Assembly (NCBI GenBank): GCA_022824395.1 | Contig: JAJDZX010000008.1 | Location: 1 to 64,000 of the forward strand | Source of the DNA: Alphaproteobacteria bacterium | GTDB lineage: Bacteria > Pseudomonadota > Alphaproteobacteria > TMED109 | DNA: 64,000 nt | Reading direction: 5' to 3' | Shown here: piece after piece, positions 53,644 through 62,732 of the stretch | Layout of the letters: each line of letters begins with the position of its first letter | Numbering within the stretch: the first letter of the stretch is position 1 | The notes under the pieces: model-generated | The model's input: only the letters and a program-made list of their open reading frames with translations | What the model was told of the DNA's origin: nothing | Database searches by the model: none | Position numbers and translations under genes: made by a program

Positions 53644-54024
53644 TTAGAAGGGTATGTCGTCGTCCTGAATATCGTCGGCCGGCGCCGCATGCGTCATCGG
53701 GTTGCGCTGGGCCGAGTCACCGCTCGAGAAATCGTCCTGCGGCTTCGCCCCGCCCTTGAAGCGGTCGAACCTGCCCTTCGGCGACGGTGCCGCCCGCGGC
53801 CCGTCATCGCGCGGCGGCGAGAACAACAGGCGAAATGCCGGTGCGCGGGGATTGTCGCTGTCGTTCGGAAACACCATCACGAAGGAACCCGCGGGGATCG
53901 TGATGTCCTCGTCGTCCGAGGTGCGTCCGCCGATGTACTCGCGGCCGTTGGCACTCGTGCGCTCCCAGAGACCGGCAATCTCCTGCAGGCTGTCGTCGCC
54001 CCGGCGATAGCGTTCGTCGCTCAT
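53644..54024 (-). CDS. Small protein with an SSB-type C-terminal tip (DUF736-like core)
   Basis: A 126-residue protein. The first 70 residues, with IAGLWERTSANGREYIGG and AFRLLFSP, look like a small beta domain akin to DUF736. A Gly/Pro/Asp-rich linker follows, and the protein ends DIQDDDIPF, the same acidic tip that single-stranded-DNA-binding protein uses to recruit RecO, PriA, RecQ and others. There is no OB-fold signature of SSB. ATG 54024 follows GAGGAT; the frame stays open above it. It lies 63 bases after an esterase gene. A true SSB fragment is the main alternative. Confidence 0.72.
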   Translation of the reverse strand: MSDERYRRGDDSLQEIAGLWERTSANGREYIGGRTSDDEDITIPAGSFVMVFPNDSDNPRAPAFRLLFSPPRDDGPRAAPSPKGRFDRFKGGAKPQDDFSSGDSAQRNPMTHAAPADDIQDDDIPF

Positions 54025-54087
54025 GGTCTGATCCTCGTTTTCTGCGTCACCACTTTTTACCACACAGCGGCGGGGGCCATCCAAGCC

Positions 54088-54747
54088 TCATCCAAGGAGC
54101 CGGCACCGCAGAAAATCCGCTCCTAGCGCGATCCCCTCATGGTCAATCGAATGGCCCAGTCCCGGTCGGACGTGGTAGCGCACCCGGGCTCCCAGCGGCG
54201 CCAGTTCGGTGACCGCCGCGAACATGCCCGCAACCGGCAACACGTCATCGGCCGCCCCATGCACCAGCAGGACGTCGGCGCCACTGGTGGTTCGCGCCGA
54301 CGGCAGCAACGCTCCCGAATACCCGAGGATCCCGGCGAAGCGCCTTGGCAGACCCAGCTCCAGAGCCACCATGGTGCCCTGACTGAAGCCCACCAGCGCC
54401 ACGCGTCCCTCCGAGAGGCCGAGCCTTTCCTGTTCAGCCTTGAGGAAGGCCTCCAGGTCGGCAACCGCGCGCGCGGCGGCGGCTGTACGGTCCTGCTCGG
54501 CGCTCGCAAGACTGAACCACTGAAAGCCAGCCGGGTTCTGGTCGCATCGCTCCGGTCCGTGGGGGGAGACGAACTCTGCATCGGGTAGCGCTTTGGCGAA
54601 CAGGGGGGCCAGCTGAATCAGGTCGTCACCGCTCGATCCCCAGCCGTGCAGGAACACGACCAGCTGCCGGGCGGCCGCGCGCGACTGCGGTCCTACACGC
54701 GGCCCCGACAGAGGGCGCGTTCGCGAGCCGCTGACCGAATCATCCAT
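54088..54747 (-). CDS. Alpha/beta-hydrolase, phospholipase/carboxylesterase type
   Basis: A 219-residue hydrolase. The Ser nucleophile is in GFSQGTMVALEL, the oxyanion strand is LVVFLHGWGSSGDDL, the Asp is in VHGAADDVLPV, and the His is in GLGHSIDHEG. Length and motifs match the carboxylesterase/lysophospholipase family. GGAGAGCAGG precedes ATG 54747. Substrate unknown; short-chain acyl esters are typical. Confidence 0.9.
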   Translation of the reverse strand: MDDSVSGSRTRPLSGPRVGPQSRAAARQLVVFLHGWGSSGDDLIQLAPLFAKALPDAEFVSPHGPERCDQNPAGFQWFSLASAEQDRTAAAARAVADLEAFLKAEQERLGLSEGRVALVGFSQGTMVALELGLPRRFAGILGYSGALLPSARTTSGADVLLVHGAADDVLPVAGMFAAVTELAPLGARVRYHVRPGLGHSIDHEGIALGADFLRCRLLG

Positions 54748-55097
54748 TACCTGCTCTCCACCATTCGCCGGGTGGCCAGTGACTACCCGCCCGAAGCCGT
54801 TCAGGCAACGGTCAAATGGCCAGAACCGCTGTCCTGTCGGCGATGGCGACCTGGAAACGGACAGCCATGCAGATCTGCTCGCATTCCCTTGCCATTGAGA
54901 TCACTGTTGCAATACCGCACAGTCTGAAACACGAATGTACAAACGCCACGGATGACGGGAGTGGTCCCCTTCTTGCGAGATGATGCCGCCTGCCGGCATG
55001 ACCAACATGTTCGAAGCGCTCTCGGCAGGTACTCGCCCGTCCCACCGCCGTTCAAGTGGCGGCCGGGACCTGGAGTACGGACCCGTCGGAATGCAGC
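54748..55097. other. Spacer without a recognisable gene
   Basis: About 350 bases between the divergent esterase and antitoxin genes. A 93-codon frame crosses it, with no recognised domain. The promoter of the ParS-type gene should lie here; I could not pick out a convincing one. Confidence 0.45.
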
Positions 55098-55448
55098 ATG
55101 AGTGAAGCGGCAGCAAGACCGGTCGTGCAGCTCATTGCCCGGCTACAGAAGGATGGCGGCCTGAAGGGAACCGACATCGCGAACCTTACGGGTGTTTCCA
55201 GGGCCACAGTCTCCAGCTGGGGTACCGACCGGAAATCGCCGCATCCGAAGACGCAGTTGATCATCTCCGACCTGGCCTGCGTGGTCATGCGACTGAGCGC
55301 GTACTACAGTCGCGAACAAGTACGCCCATGGCTCTACGCGCGTCATCCCCAGTTGGAAGGCCTGAGAGCCGTCGACCTCATCCAGGATGAGCGAACCGAA
55401 GATGTGATCGCGATTCTCGACCGCCTCGAGGCCGACACATACCTTTGA
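55098..55448 (+). CDS. ParS/MbcA (DUF2384)-type antitoxin without a RES toxin
   Basis: A 116-residue protein. The Xre-like helix-turn-helix is LKGTDIANLTGVSRATVSSW; the C-terminal domain contains LEGLRAVDLIQDERTEDVI, typical of MbcA/ParS, the partner of RES NAD+-degrading toxins. Only 97 bases separate its stop from the next gene, and no RES frame is seen on either side, so it is an orphan. ATG 55098 is chosen over an in-frame ATG 42 bases before. Confidence 0.82.
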   Translation: MSEAAARPVVQLIARLQKDGGLKGTDIANLTGVSRATVSSWGTDRKSPHPKTQLIISDLACVVMRLSAYYSREQVRPWLYARHPQLEGLRAVDLIQDERTEDVIAILDRLEADTYL

Positions 55449-55545
55449 GCCTCTCCTCAACCGTCAGTAGCCGACAGGGACAGCGGCGAAAACACGTCGG
55501 CGGCTATCATGCAGAAGCTCGCAGTTCGACGTCGGGGATCCAGCC

Positions 55546-56424
55546 GTGGACGGCAAAGTCGTCATCGTGACCGGCGCCACCGACGGGATCGGGCGGGCGA
55601 CCGCGGCGGCCCTTGCCGCCCGCGGTGCGCGCATTGTCGCCGTGGGACGGAACCCGGACAAAGGCGAGGCGGCGGTCGCCGAGTTCCGCGCCAGCACCGG
55701 CAACGAGGCCGTGAGTTTCCTCCCGGCGGATCTCTCCCGTCAGGGTGACGTCCGCTCGCTGGCCGCGACGATCGCGGAACGGCATGACCGCCTCGATGTA
55801 CTCGTGAACAACGCGGGCGGCCTGTTCGCCACGCGGAAGGTCAGCGCCGACGGGATCGAGATGACCCTCGCCCTCAATCATCTCGCCTATTTCCTGCTGA
55901 CCAACCTCCTGCTGGAGCAGCTGCGGGCGACGCCCGGTGCGCGCATCGTGAACGTTGCGTCCGCGGCGCATGCGGGGGAAACGCTGGACTTCGACGACCT
56001 GCAGCTGACCCGCCGCTACAACGGCTGGACTGCCTACAAGCGCTCGAAACTCTGCAACCTCCTCTTCACCTACGAGCTGGCCCGGAGGCTCGGCGATGCC
56101 GGCCCGACCGTGAACGCCTGCCATCCCGGGTTCGTGAGCTCGCACCTCGGACAGGGCAGCTCGGACAATTCCGCGCTGTGGCGGAGCGTCGCCACCCTGG
56201 TATTCCGTTTCACCGGCGCCGTGACACCCGAGAAAGGTGCCAGGACCTCGACCCTGCTGGCGACTTCACCGGAACTTGCCGGTGTCACCGGCCAGTACTT
56301 CGTGCCCGACGCGGCCGGCAAGGACAACCCGAGGGGGCGGCCCGCATCCTCGTCGGCAGTCTCGCGGGACCCGGAAGCCGCCGCGCGCCTGTGGGACCTG
56401 TCGGCGGCTCTGACATCGCTTTGA
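55546..56424 (+). CDS. Short-chain dehydrogenase/reductase, retinol dehydrogenase-like
   Basis: A 292-residue classical SDR. The cofactor loop is VTGATDGIGRATA, followed by VLVNNAGGLFA; catalytic Ser is in NVASAAHAG and Tyr/Lys in WTAYKRSKLCNLLF. The arrangement resembles retinol dehydrogenases and protochlorophyllide-reductase-like SDRs. Start GTG 55546. Substrate unknown; next to a P450 gene. Confidence 0.88.
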   Translation: MDGKVVIVTGATDGIGRATAAALAARGARIVAVGRNPDKGEAAVAEFRASTGNEAVSFLPADLSRQGDVRSLAATIAERHDRLDVLVNNAGGLFATRKVSADGIEMTLALNHLAYFLLTNLLLEQLRATPGARIVNVASAAHAGETLDFDDLQLTRRYNGWTAYKRSKLCNLLFTYELARRLGDAGPTVNACHPGFVSSHLGQGSSDNSALWRSVATLVFRFTGAVTPEKGARTSTLLATSPELAGVTGQYFVPDAAGKDNPRGRPASSSAVSRDPEAAARLWDLSAALTSL

Positions 56425-56599
56425 GGCCATCCGGGCGACATGCTGCGCAACTGCCCTAATTCACCAGCCCGACACGGCGAACTCGCGAAGCACGATAGGC
56501 TCGACGCGGTCCGCGCCGCGGGGCCCAGGCCCGCGGTACCGGTTGCGCGAGTCCGGCGGTCCGGTCACTGCCGAGTCCCCTGAGGAGCACGAGGTGCCT

Positions 56600-57838
56600 A
56601 TGCCTTCCCTGTCCCGTCTGGCAACCCGGCTCATCACCCCGGCGGCCAAGCAGGTGCTGCTGGCGAGGGAGCGGCTGGAATCCGGCGTCGCGTACGATCC
56701 CACCTCGCCGTCCACCCGGCACGATCCCTACGGCGTCTACGAACGGCTCCGGCGCAAGGATCCGGTGCACCGGATGCGGCTGATGAAGGCGTGGGTCCTG
56801 ACCCGGTATGACGACGTCGACCGCCTCCTCCGGGATCACAAGCACTTCACGTCGGAGGGGCGGAACTACGGCTACACCTCCTACCTGACGATGCTCGACT
56901 TCGATCCGCCCAAGCACACCCGTCTGCGTAGTCTCGTGTCGAAGGCGTTCACGCCGCGCGCCGTCGAAAAGCTCGAACCCCGGATCCACGCTGTCGTCCA
57001 CGAGCTCCTGGACGACGTGGCCGGGCGCGACCGCTTCGACCTCATCGACGCCGTCGCATTTCCACTGCCCGTCATCGTGATCGCCGAGATGCTCGGTGTT
57101 CCGCCGGAAGACCGTGACCGGTTCCGGGGCTGGTCCGACGACATTGCCATGGCGGTCGAGCCGCTGCTCGAGGAAGCCAACATCCAGAAGGTCCGAAAGG
57201 CGACCGGTGCGCTGTTCGAGTATTTCGAGGGACAGATCGAGAAACGCCGGACAGACCCGCAGGATGATCTGCTGAGCGCCCTCATGGCCGCCGAGGAAAA
57301 AGGTGATCGCCTGGACCGCGAGGAGCTCCTCTCCACCCTGATGCTGCTGCTCGTCGCCGGCAACGAGACCACCCGCAACCTGATCGGGAACGGCATGCTG
57401 GCCCTACTTCGCCACCCCGACCAGCTCGAGCGCCTGCGCCAGAACCCGGACATGCTCGACGCGGCCGTCGGCGAGCTGCTCCGCTTCGACCCGCCGGTCC
57501 AGTTTGACGGCCGGATTGCCCGCGAGGACGTGGAGGTGGGCAACAAGACCATCCGCTCCGGCGACCGGGTGATCTCCCTGCTCGGGGCGGCGAACCGGGA
57601 CCCCGACGCATTCGCCGAACCTGACCGGCTCGATATCGGCCGGTCCGAGAAAAGCCACATATCCTTCGGACGCGGAATCCATTACTGCCTTGGGGCATCG
57701 CTCGCGGTGCTGGAGGGCAAGGTCGTGTTCGCGGCCCTGCTGGAACGCTTCCCGACGATCCGCCTGGCGGAGCCGCCGGTACGGCGCAACCAGATGGTCC
57801 TCCGCGGGCTCTCCGAACTGTGGATCGACGTCACGTGA
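56600..57838 (+). CDS. Cytochrome P450
   Basis: A 412-residue class I-type P450. The I-helix oxygen motif is LLLVAGNETTRN, the ExxR motif is ELLR, and the heme loop is FGRGIHYCLGASLA with Cys363. ATG 56600 is chosen; GTG 56594 is also possible. No ferredoxin or ferredoxin reductase is nearby, so its electron donors are encoded elsewhere. The substrate cannot be read. Follows the SDR by 175 bases on the same strand. Confidence 0.92.
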   Translation: MPSLSRLATRLITPAAKQVLLARERLESGVAYDPTSPSTRHDPYGVYERLRRKDPVHRMRLMKAWVLTRYDDVDRLLRDHKHFTSEGRNYGYTSYLTMLDFDPPKHTRLRSLVSKAFTPRAVEKLEPRIHAVVHELLDDVAGRDRFDLIDAVAFPLPVIVIAEMLGVPPEDRDRFRGWSDDIAMAVEPLLEEANIQKVRKATGALFEYFEGQIEKRRTDPQDDLLSALMAAEEKGDRLDREELLSTLMLLLVAGNETTRNLIGNGMLALLRHPDQLERLRQNPDMLDAAVGELLRFDPPVQFDGRIAREDVEVGNKTIRSGDRVISLLGAANRDPDAFAEPDRLDIGRSEKSHISFGRGIHYCLGASLAVLEGKVVFAALLERFPTIRLAEPPVRRNQMVLRGLSELWIDVT

Positions 57839-58036
57839 TCCCGGTGACCCCGCGGTGCCAGACCGGACGGGTCGCTTGCGAGGGCACCCCCCGGGCGGTA
57901 ACGCCCCGCTACTTCGGCACTGCCGCCTTCCGGCGCCCGGGCGGCCCTTCGCTCGACGCGGGCGTGCCGCCCGCACCACCCGCCGCCCCGGCCAATTGAA
58001 CTATCCTGTTGATCTGCCGTCCTGCCGGAGCCGCCC

Positions 58037-58249
58037 GTGACCCTGCTGCAGTCCGTCTTTCCCTACATCCTGGGGATCAGCCTTGCGGCGGTCGTCATCG
58101 TCCTTGCGGTGGGCGTCATCTCGATGTTTCGCGGCGGCGAGTTCAACGCCCGCTGGGGTAACCGACTGATGCGCGCCCGGGTCGCGCTGCAGGCACTCGC
58201 CGTCCTGCTGATCCTTGCGTTCGCCGCGCTGATGCAGAACTCTCCCTGA
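58037..58249 (+). CDS. HIG1-domain (twin transmembrane) protein
   Basis: A 70-residue membrane protein: two helices (about residues 5-27 and 48-65) around a loop FRGGEFNARWGNRLMRARV, the HIG_1_N pattern. GTG 58037 has GGAG six bases upstream. Homologues in alphaproteobacteria lie near etfBA, as here. Mitochondrial HIG1 proteins tune respiratory complexes; the bacterial role is inferred. Confidence 0.82.
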   Translation: MTLLQSVFPYILGISLAAVVIVLAVGVISMFRGGEFNARWGNRLMRARVALQALAVLLILAFAALMQNSP

Positions 58250-58345
58250 GCGAAATCCCGCCGCTTTCGTCTAGGATGCCCGCTGGCCCCGCAGCCGATG
58301 CGGGCCCTCCCCTCACTGCCACTCTCCCTCCGGAGCCGGTCGCTC

Positions 58346-59095
58346 ATGAAAATCCTTGTCGCAGTCAAGCGGGTCATCGACTTCAACGTACGCGTCCGGG
58401 TGCTCCCCGACGGTTCGGGCGTCGAGACCGACAACGTCAAGATGTCCATGAACCCGTTCGATGAAATTGCCGTGGAAGAGGCGATTCGGCTGAAGGAGGC
58501 GGGCACCGCGTCCGAGGTGGTCGCCGTCTCGATCGGCCCGGCGCGCTGCCAGGAAACCATCCGCACCGCCCTCGCCTTCGGCTGTGACCGCGGGATCCAC
58601 GTGGAGACCGACCAGCCCCCGGAACCGCTTGCAGTCGCGAAACTGCTGGCCGGCGTCGTCGCGGCGGAGGACCCGGCGCTCGTGATCCTCGGCAAGCAGG
58701 CCATCGACGACGACAGCAACCAGACCGGCCAGATGCTCGCTGCGCTGCTCGGCTGGCCGCAAGGCACGTTTGCCTCCAAGCTCGAGATCGGTGACGGTGC
58801 GTTCGACGTCACCCGCGAGATCGACGGCGGGCTCGAGACCATCTCGATCAACGCGCCGGCGGTGGTCACCACCGACCTCCGGCTGAACGAGCCCCGCTAT
58901 CCCTCGCTGCCCGGCATCATGAAGGCGAAGCGCAAGCCCATCGAGGCGCGGACTCCCGCCGATTACGGCATCGATGTCGCACCGCGACTGGAGACGGTCA
59001 GCGTGGCCGAGCCGCCACCCCGCCCGCCGGGACGGATGCTCGATTCCGCAGCAGAGCTCGTGCACATCCTCCGAGAAGAAAAGGGCGTTCTCTGA
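58346..59095 (+). CDS. etfB: Electron transfer flavoprotein beta subunit
   Basis: A 249-residue subunit that binds AMP and takes electrons from acyl-CoA dehydrogenases. It starts [19 protein letters not shown], with [18 protein letters not shown] and [18 protein letters not shown] downstream. The recognition loop for partners is near the C-terminus ([12 protein letters not shown]). ATG 58346 gives the conserved start. Its last base overlaps etfA. Confidence 0.96.
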   Translation: MKILVAVKRVIDFNVRVRVLPDGSGVETDNVKMSMNPFDEIAVEEAIRLKEAGTASEVVAVSIGPARCQETIRTALAFGCDRGIHVETDQPPEPLAVAKLLAGVVAAEDPALVILGKQAIDDDSNQTGQMLAALLGWPQGTFASKLEIGDGAFDVTREIDGGLETISINAPAVVTTDLRLNEPRYPSLPGIMKAKRKPIEARTPADYGIDVAPRLETVSVAEPPPRPPGRMLDSAAELVHILREEKGVL

Positions 59096-60024
59096 TGGCT
59101 GTCCTGGTCATTGCCGAAACCGACGGCGCCAACCTTCCCCGCGGCACGCTCGCCACGGTCACCGCCGCCCTCGCCCTCGAAGCCGAGGTCGACGTGCTGG
59201 TCCTCGACGAGAACGCCGACGCAGCGGCGGCGGCGGCGAGCGGGATCGTCGGCGTCCGCTCCGTCCTGAAGGCGGGGGGTCCCGGCCTCGCCGGCGGCCT
59301 CGCCGAGAACCTCGCACCGGCCGTGATCGAAGCGGCAGCCGGTTACGGCCACTTGCTGGCGCCCGCGGGAACCTGGGGCAAGAACCTGATGCCCCGCGTC
59401 GCCGCCAGCATGGACATCCAGCAGATCTCCGACATCACCGAGGTGATCGACGCCGACACGTTCGTGAGGCCCATCTATGCGGGCAACGCGCTGGCCACGG
59501 TCCGCTCCCGCGATCCCGTGAAGATCATCACCGTGCGCGGCACGGCGTTCGCAGTGGCGGAGGCGCCGGGCGGATCGGCCACCGTGACCGACGGCCCCGA
59601 GGTCGGGGCCCACGACAGCGCCCGGTTCGTTGGCCGTGAGCTCAGCCAGTCGGACCGTCCGGAGCTTGCGGGCGCGCGCATCGTCATCTCGGGCGGCCGC
59701 GGGATGGGGAGCGGCGAGAACTTCGAGCTCCTCGACCGCCTGGCCGACAAGCTCGGCGCCGCGGTGGGTGCGAGCCGCGCCGCCGTCGACGCCGGCTACG
59801 TCCCGAACGACTTCCAGGTCGGCCAGACCGGCAAGGTGGTGGCGCCCGAGCTCTACATCGCCGTGGGGATTTCCGGCGCGATCCAGCACCTGGCCGGCAT
59901 GAAGGACAGCAAGGTGATCGTCGCGATCAACAAGGACCAGGAGGCCCCCATCTTCCAGGTGGCGGACTACGGGCTGGTCGGTGACCTGTTCAAGATCGTG
60001 CCGGAGATCGTCGACGCGCTCTGA
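59095..60024 (+). CDS. etfA: Electron transfer flavoprotein alpha subunit
   Basis: A 309-residue FAD-binding subunit. The C-terminal FAD domain includes [21 protein letters not shown] [22 protein letters not shown] and [19 protein letters not shown], ending IVPEIVDAL. With EtfB it carries electrons from glutaryl-CoA dehydrogenase and others to the quinone pool. Starts at TGATG overlap. Confidence 0.96.
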   Translation: MAVLVIAETDGANLPRGTLATVTAALALEAEVDVLVLDENADAAAAAASGIVGVRSVLKAGGPGLAGGLAENLAPAVIEAAAGYGHLLAPAGTWGKNLMPRVAASMDIQQISDITEVIDADTFVRPIYAGNALATVRSRDPVKIITVRGTAFAVAEAPGGSATVTDGPEVGAHDSARFVGRELSQSDRPELAGARIVISGGRGMGSGENFELLDRLADKLGAAVGASRAAVDAGYVPNDFQVGQTGKVVAPELYIAVGISGAIQHLAGMKDSKVIVAINKDQEAPIFQVADYGLVGDLFKIVPEIVDAL

Positions 60025-60057
60025 TCACCTCGGTCAGACGCGTCCGTGAGCCGTCCC

Positions 60058-60666
60058 ATGCAAATGATCTGCCTGGACCTCGAGGGGGTGCTGGTGCCGG
60101 AGATCTGGCAGGCCGTGGCCGCTGAGACCGGCATCGAGGAACTCCGGAAGACCACGCGCGAGGTCGCCGACTACGATGCCCTGATGCGCCACCGGGTCGA
60201 GGTCATGGCGGCCAACGCGATCGACCTCCCCCGGCTGCGCGCCGTCGCCGCCTCCCTCCAGCCGTTCCCGGGCGCCCGCGCCTTTCTCGACCGCCTCCGC
60301 GAGTCCTGCCAGGTCACCATCCTGTCCGACACATTCTACGAACTCTCGGGCCCGCTGTTCGCCGCGCTGGGCCGGCCCGCGGCCTTCTGCCACCACCTCG
60401 AGACGACCGCCGATCAGCGGATCGTCGGCTGGCGGAAGCGAATCGACGACCACAAGCGCCGCGCGGTCGAGGGCTTCACCGCCCTCGGCTTCGACGTGGT
60501 CGCCGCCGGCGACTCCTACAACGACATCGCGATGCTCGATGCCGCCCGGCGGGGCTTCCTGTTCCGCGCGCCGCCGCAGATCCGGGCGGAGCGCGCCGAC
60601 CTCCCTGCCCTTTCCGAGTACTCTGAGCTCCTGGCCGCCACCGCCGCCGGAAGGAGCGCCGCCTGA
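60058..60666 (+). CDS. thrH: Phosphoserine phosphatase/homoserine phosphotransferase ThrH
   Basis: A 202-residue HAD-family enzyme. The nucleophile Asp is in CLDLEGVLVPEIW; the second motif is TILSDTFYELS and the last AAGDSYNDIAML. The signature LEGVLVPE with the short length marks ThrH rather than SerB. ATG 60058 is chosen; GTG 60046 and ATG 60064 are in frame. It lies between etfA and pncA. Confidence 0.92.
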   Translation: MQMICLDLEGVLVPEIWQAVAAETGIEELRKTTREVADYDALMRHRVEVMAANAIDLPRLRAVAASLQPFPGARAFLDRLRESCQVTILSDTFYELSGPLFAALGRPAAFCHHLETTADQRIVGWRKRIDDHKRRAVEGFTALGFDVVAAGDSYNDIAMLDAARRGFLFRAPPQIRAERADLPALSEYSELLAATAAGRSAA

Positions 60667-60668
60667 CC

Positions 60669-61325
60669 ATGGAGCCGCACGATCTCCTGCTCGTCGTCGA
60701 CGTCCAGAACGACTTCTGTCCGGGCGGCAACCTGCCGGTCGCCGACGGCGACCGGGTGGTGCCGGTCATCAATCGCCTGCTGCCCCGGTTCCGGCACGTC
60801 GTCCTCACCCAGGACTGGCATCCGGCGGACCACGCGTCGTTCGCGAGCCGGCATCCCGGCAAGGCGCCGTACGAGGCCGTCCAGATGCCCTACGGCGAGC
60901 AGACGCTGTGGCCCGACCACTGCGTCCAGGGCAGCGACGGGGCGGCCTTCCACCCCGACCTGGACACGGACGGGGCGCTGGCGGTCATCCGGAAGGGCAT
61001 GAACCCCGGCATCGATTCGTATTCCGCCTTCACCGAGAACGACCGCAGCACACCCACCGGCCTCGGCGGCCTGCTCCGGGCGCTGGACATTAGGCGCGTC
61101 TTCCTGGCGGGCCTCGCCTTCGATTTCTGCGTCGGGTGGTCGGCGAGCGATGCCCGCGCCCACGGATTCGAGGCCGTCGTGCTCGAGGACGCAACCCGGC
61201 CGGTCGACCTGCCCGGCACCGTGGCGGCCGCCCGGACCGCGATGCGCGACGCCGGCGTGGTCGTGACCACGAGCCGCGAGATTGCCGGTGGCGGATCCGG
61301 CCCGACGGGACAGCCGGCCGGGTAA
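60669..61325 (+). CDS. pncA: Nicotinamidase
   Basis: A 218-residue enzyme that converts nicotinamide to nicotinate for NAD salvage. The catalytic triad is Asp11 (VVDVQNDFCPGG), Lys109 (VIRKGMNP) and Cys154 (AFDFCVGWSA); metal ligands Asp49, His51 and His55 are in TQDWHPADHASF. Two bases separate it from thrH. Nicotinate adenylyltransferase, the later step, is nadD at 13739. Confidence 0.95.
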   Translation: MEPHDLLLVVDVQNDFCPGGNLPVADGDRVVPVINRLLPRFRHVVLTQDWHPADHASFASRHPGKAPYEAVQMPYGEQTLWPDHCVQGSDGAAFHPDLDTDGALAVIRKGMNPGIDSYSAFTENDRSTPTGLGGLLRALDIRRVFLAGLAFDFCVGWSASDARAHGFEAVVLEDATRPVDLPGTVAAARTAMRDAGVVVTTSREIAGGGSGPTGQPAG

Positions 61326-61392
61326 CGGGCCCGCCGCCCGCCCACCACGGCGCCGCCGACGGTGCGCCACCCTGACACGGAGGAACCCCACG

Positions 61393-62691
61393 ATGCACAG
61401 ATGCCTGAAGCTGCCGGTCGCACTGGCGCTGATCCTGTCCGCCGGGACCGCGGCTGCCGCGGACAAGCCGGAGACGCTCACGATCGGCATCACGGGCTTC
61501 CTGTCGGGCCCGGCCTCGGTGTTCGGCGAGCCCGCCCGGGCCGCCTCCGAGATCCTGCTGGACGACCTCAACCGCGCCGGCGGCATCGGCGGTGTGCCGG
61601 TCACCGCGATCTGGGTGGACGAGGGGGCCGGCGGCGAGCACGTCCTGTCCGAGTACCGCCGGCTCGTGCAGGACGTCGGCGTCGACGCCATGTTCGCCTC
61701 GATCTCGAGCGGCAACTGCAAGAAGGTGGCGCCGTTGGCCGAGGACCTCCGGATTCTCAACATCATGTGGGACTGCGGCACACAGAAGATCTTCGAGGAG
61801 AACTCGTACCGCTACGTCTTCCGGACCCAGGCCAACGCCACGCCGGAGATGCTGTCGACCCTGCTGTATCTCCTGAAGACCAGGCCCGACTTCGAGACCA
61901 TCGCGGTGGTCAATCAGGACTACGCGTGGGGGCGCGACAGCTGGCACATCTTCTCGACGGCGCTGCGGCGGCTGAAGCCCGGTGTCCGGGTCGTCGCCGA
62001 GCTGTTTCCGAAATTCGGGGCTCCGGATTTCTCGACCGAGATCAGCCGCCTGCTGGCCCTGCGGCCGGACGTGATCCTGTCGACCTCCTGGGGCGGCGAC
62101 CTCGACAACTTCGTCCGGCAGTCGGTCCAGCGCGGCCTCACCGAGCGCAGCACGTTCGTCCTGCCCCTGATGGAGAGCTCGCTCCAGCGCATCGGCCCCG
62201 ACATGCCCGAAGGCGTGATCGTCGGCGGCCGCGGGGACCACTACTTCCTGCACCCGGAATTCCGCGACGACGACGCCTTCGCGGCCTTCGTCGAGCGCTA
62301 CCACGCGGCGACCGGCGAATACCCGATCTATCCGGTCTTCCACATCGCCCAGGCGCTGGCCGCGCTGCAGGGCGCCTACGAGCGGGCCATCGCCGGCAAC
62401 GACGGGGCATGGCCCGACCGGGAACAGGTCGTCGACGCCATGGAGGGCCTCGAGTTCCGAGGGCTCGGCCGGACCGTCCGCATCCGCGACGACCACCAGG
62501 GCGTGGAGGACCAGATGATCGGCGTCACGCGGCGGGATCCGGCGTACGGCTTCGCCGTCATGGACCACATGATGATCTTCCCCGGCGCCGAGATCACGAC
62601 GCCGGCCGGCATGGATTCGACGGCGTGGCTCGAAAACCTGCCGGAGAGCATCCTGGAGATCCCGGTCGAGACCTACCGGCACGCCGAGTGA
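61393..62691 (+). CDS. Branched-chain amino acid-type ABC transporter substrate-binding protein
   Basis: A 432-residue periplasmic binding protein of the Leu/Ile/Val (family 6) type. A signal peptide ends near AGTAAAADK; then TIGITGFLSGPASVFGEPAR and LLDDLNRAGGIGGVPVTAI follow the family plan. GGAGG precedes ATG 61393. The true ligand is unknown, since this family now covers amides, urea and aromatic acids as well. Confidence 0.9.
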   Translation: MHRCLKLPVALALILSAGTAAAADKPETLTIGITGFLSGPASVFGEPARAASEILLDDLNRAGGIGGVPVTAIWVDEGAGGEHVLSEYRRLVQDVGVDAMFASISSGNCKKVAPLAEDLRILNIMWDCGTQKIFEENSYRYVFRTQANATPEMLSTLLYLLKTRPDFETIAVVNQDYAWGRDSWHIFSTALRRLKPGVRVVAELFPKFGAPDFSTEISRLLALRPDVILSTSWGGDLDNFVRQSVQRGLTERSTFVLPLMESSLQRIGPDMPEGVIVGGRGDHYFLHPEFRDDDAFAAFVERYHAATGEYPIYPVFHIAQALAALQGAYERAIAGNDGAWPDREQVVDAMEGLEFRGLGRTVRIRDDHQGVEDQMIGVTRRDPAYGFAVMDHMMIFPGAEITTPAGMDSTAWLENLPESILEIPVETYRHAE

Positions 62692-62732
62692 TCCGCTCCG
62701 ACGGCTGACCATCCCCACGGGGCGACGTCCAG

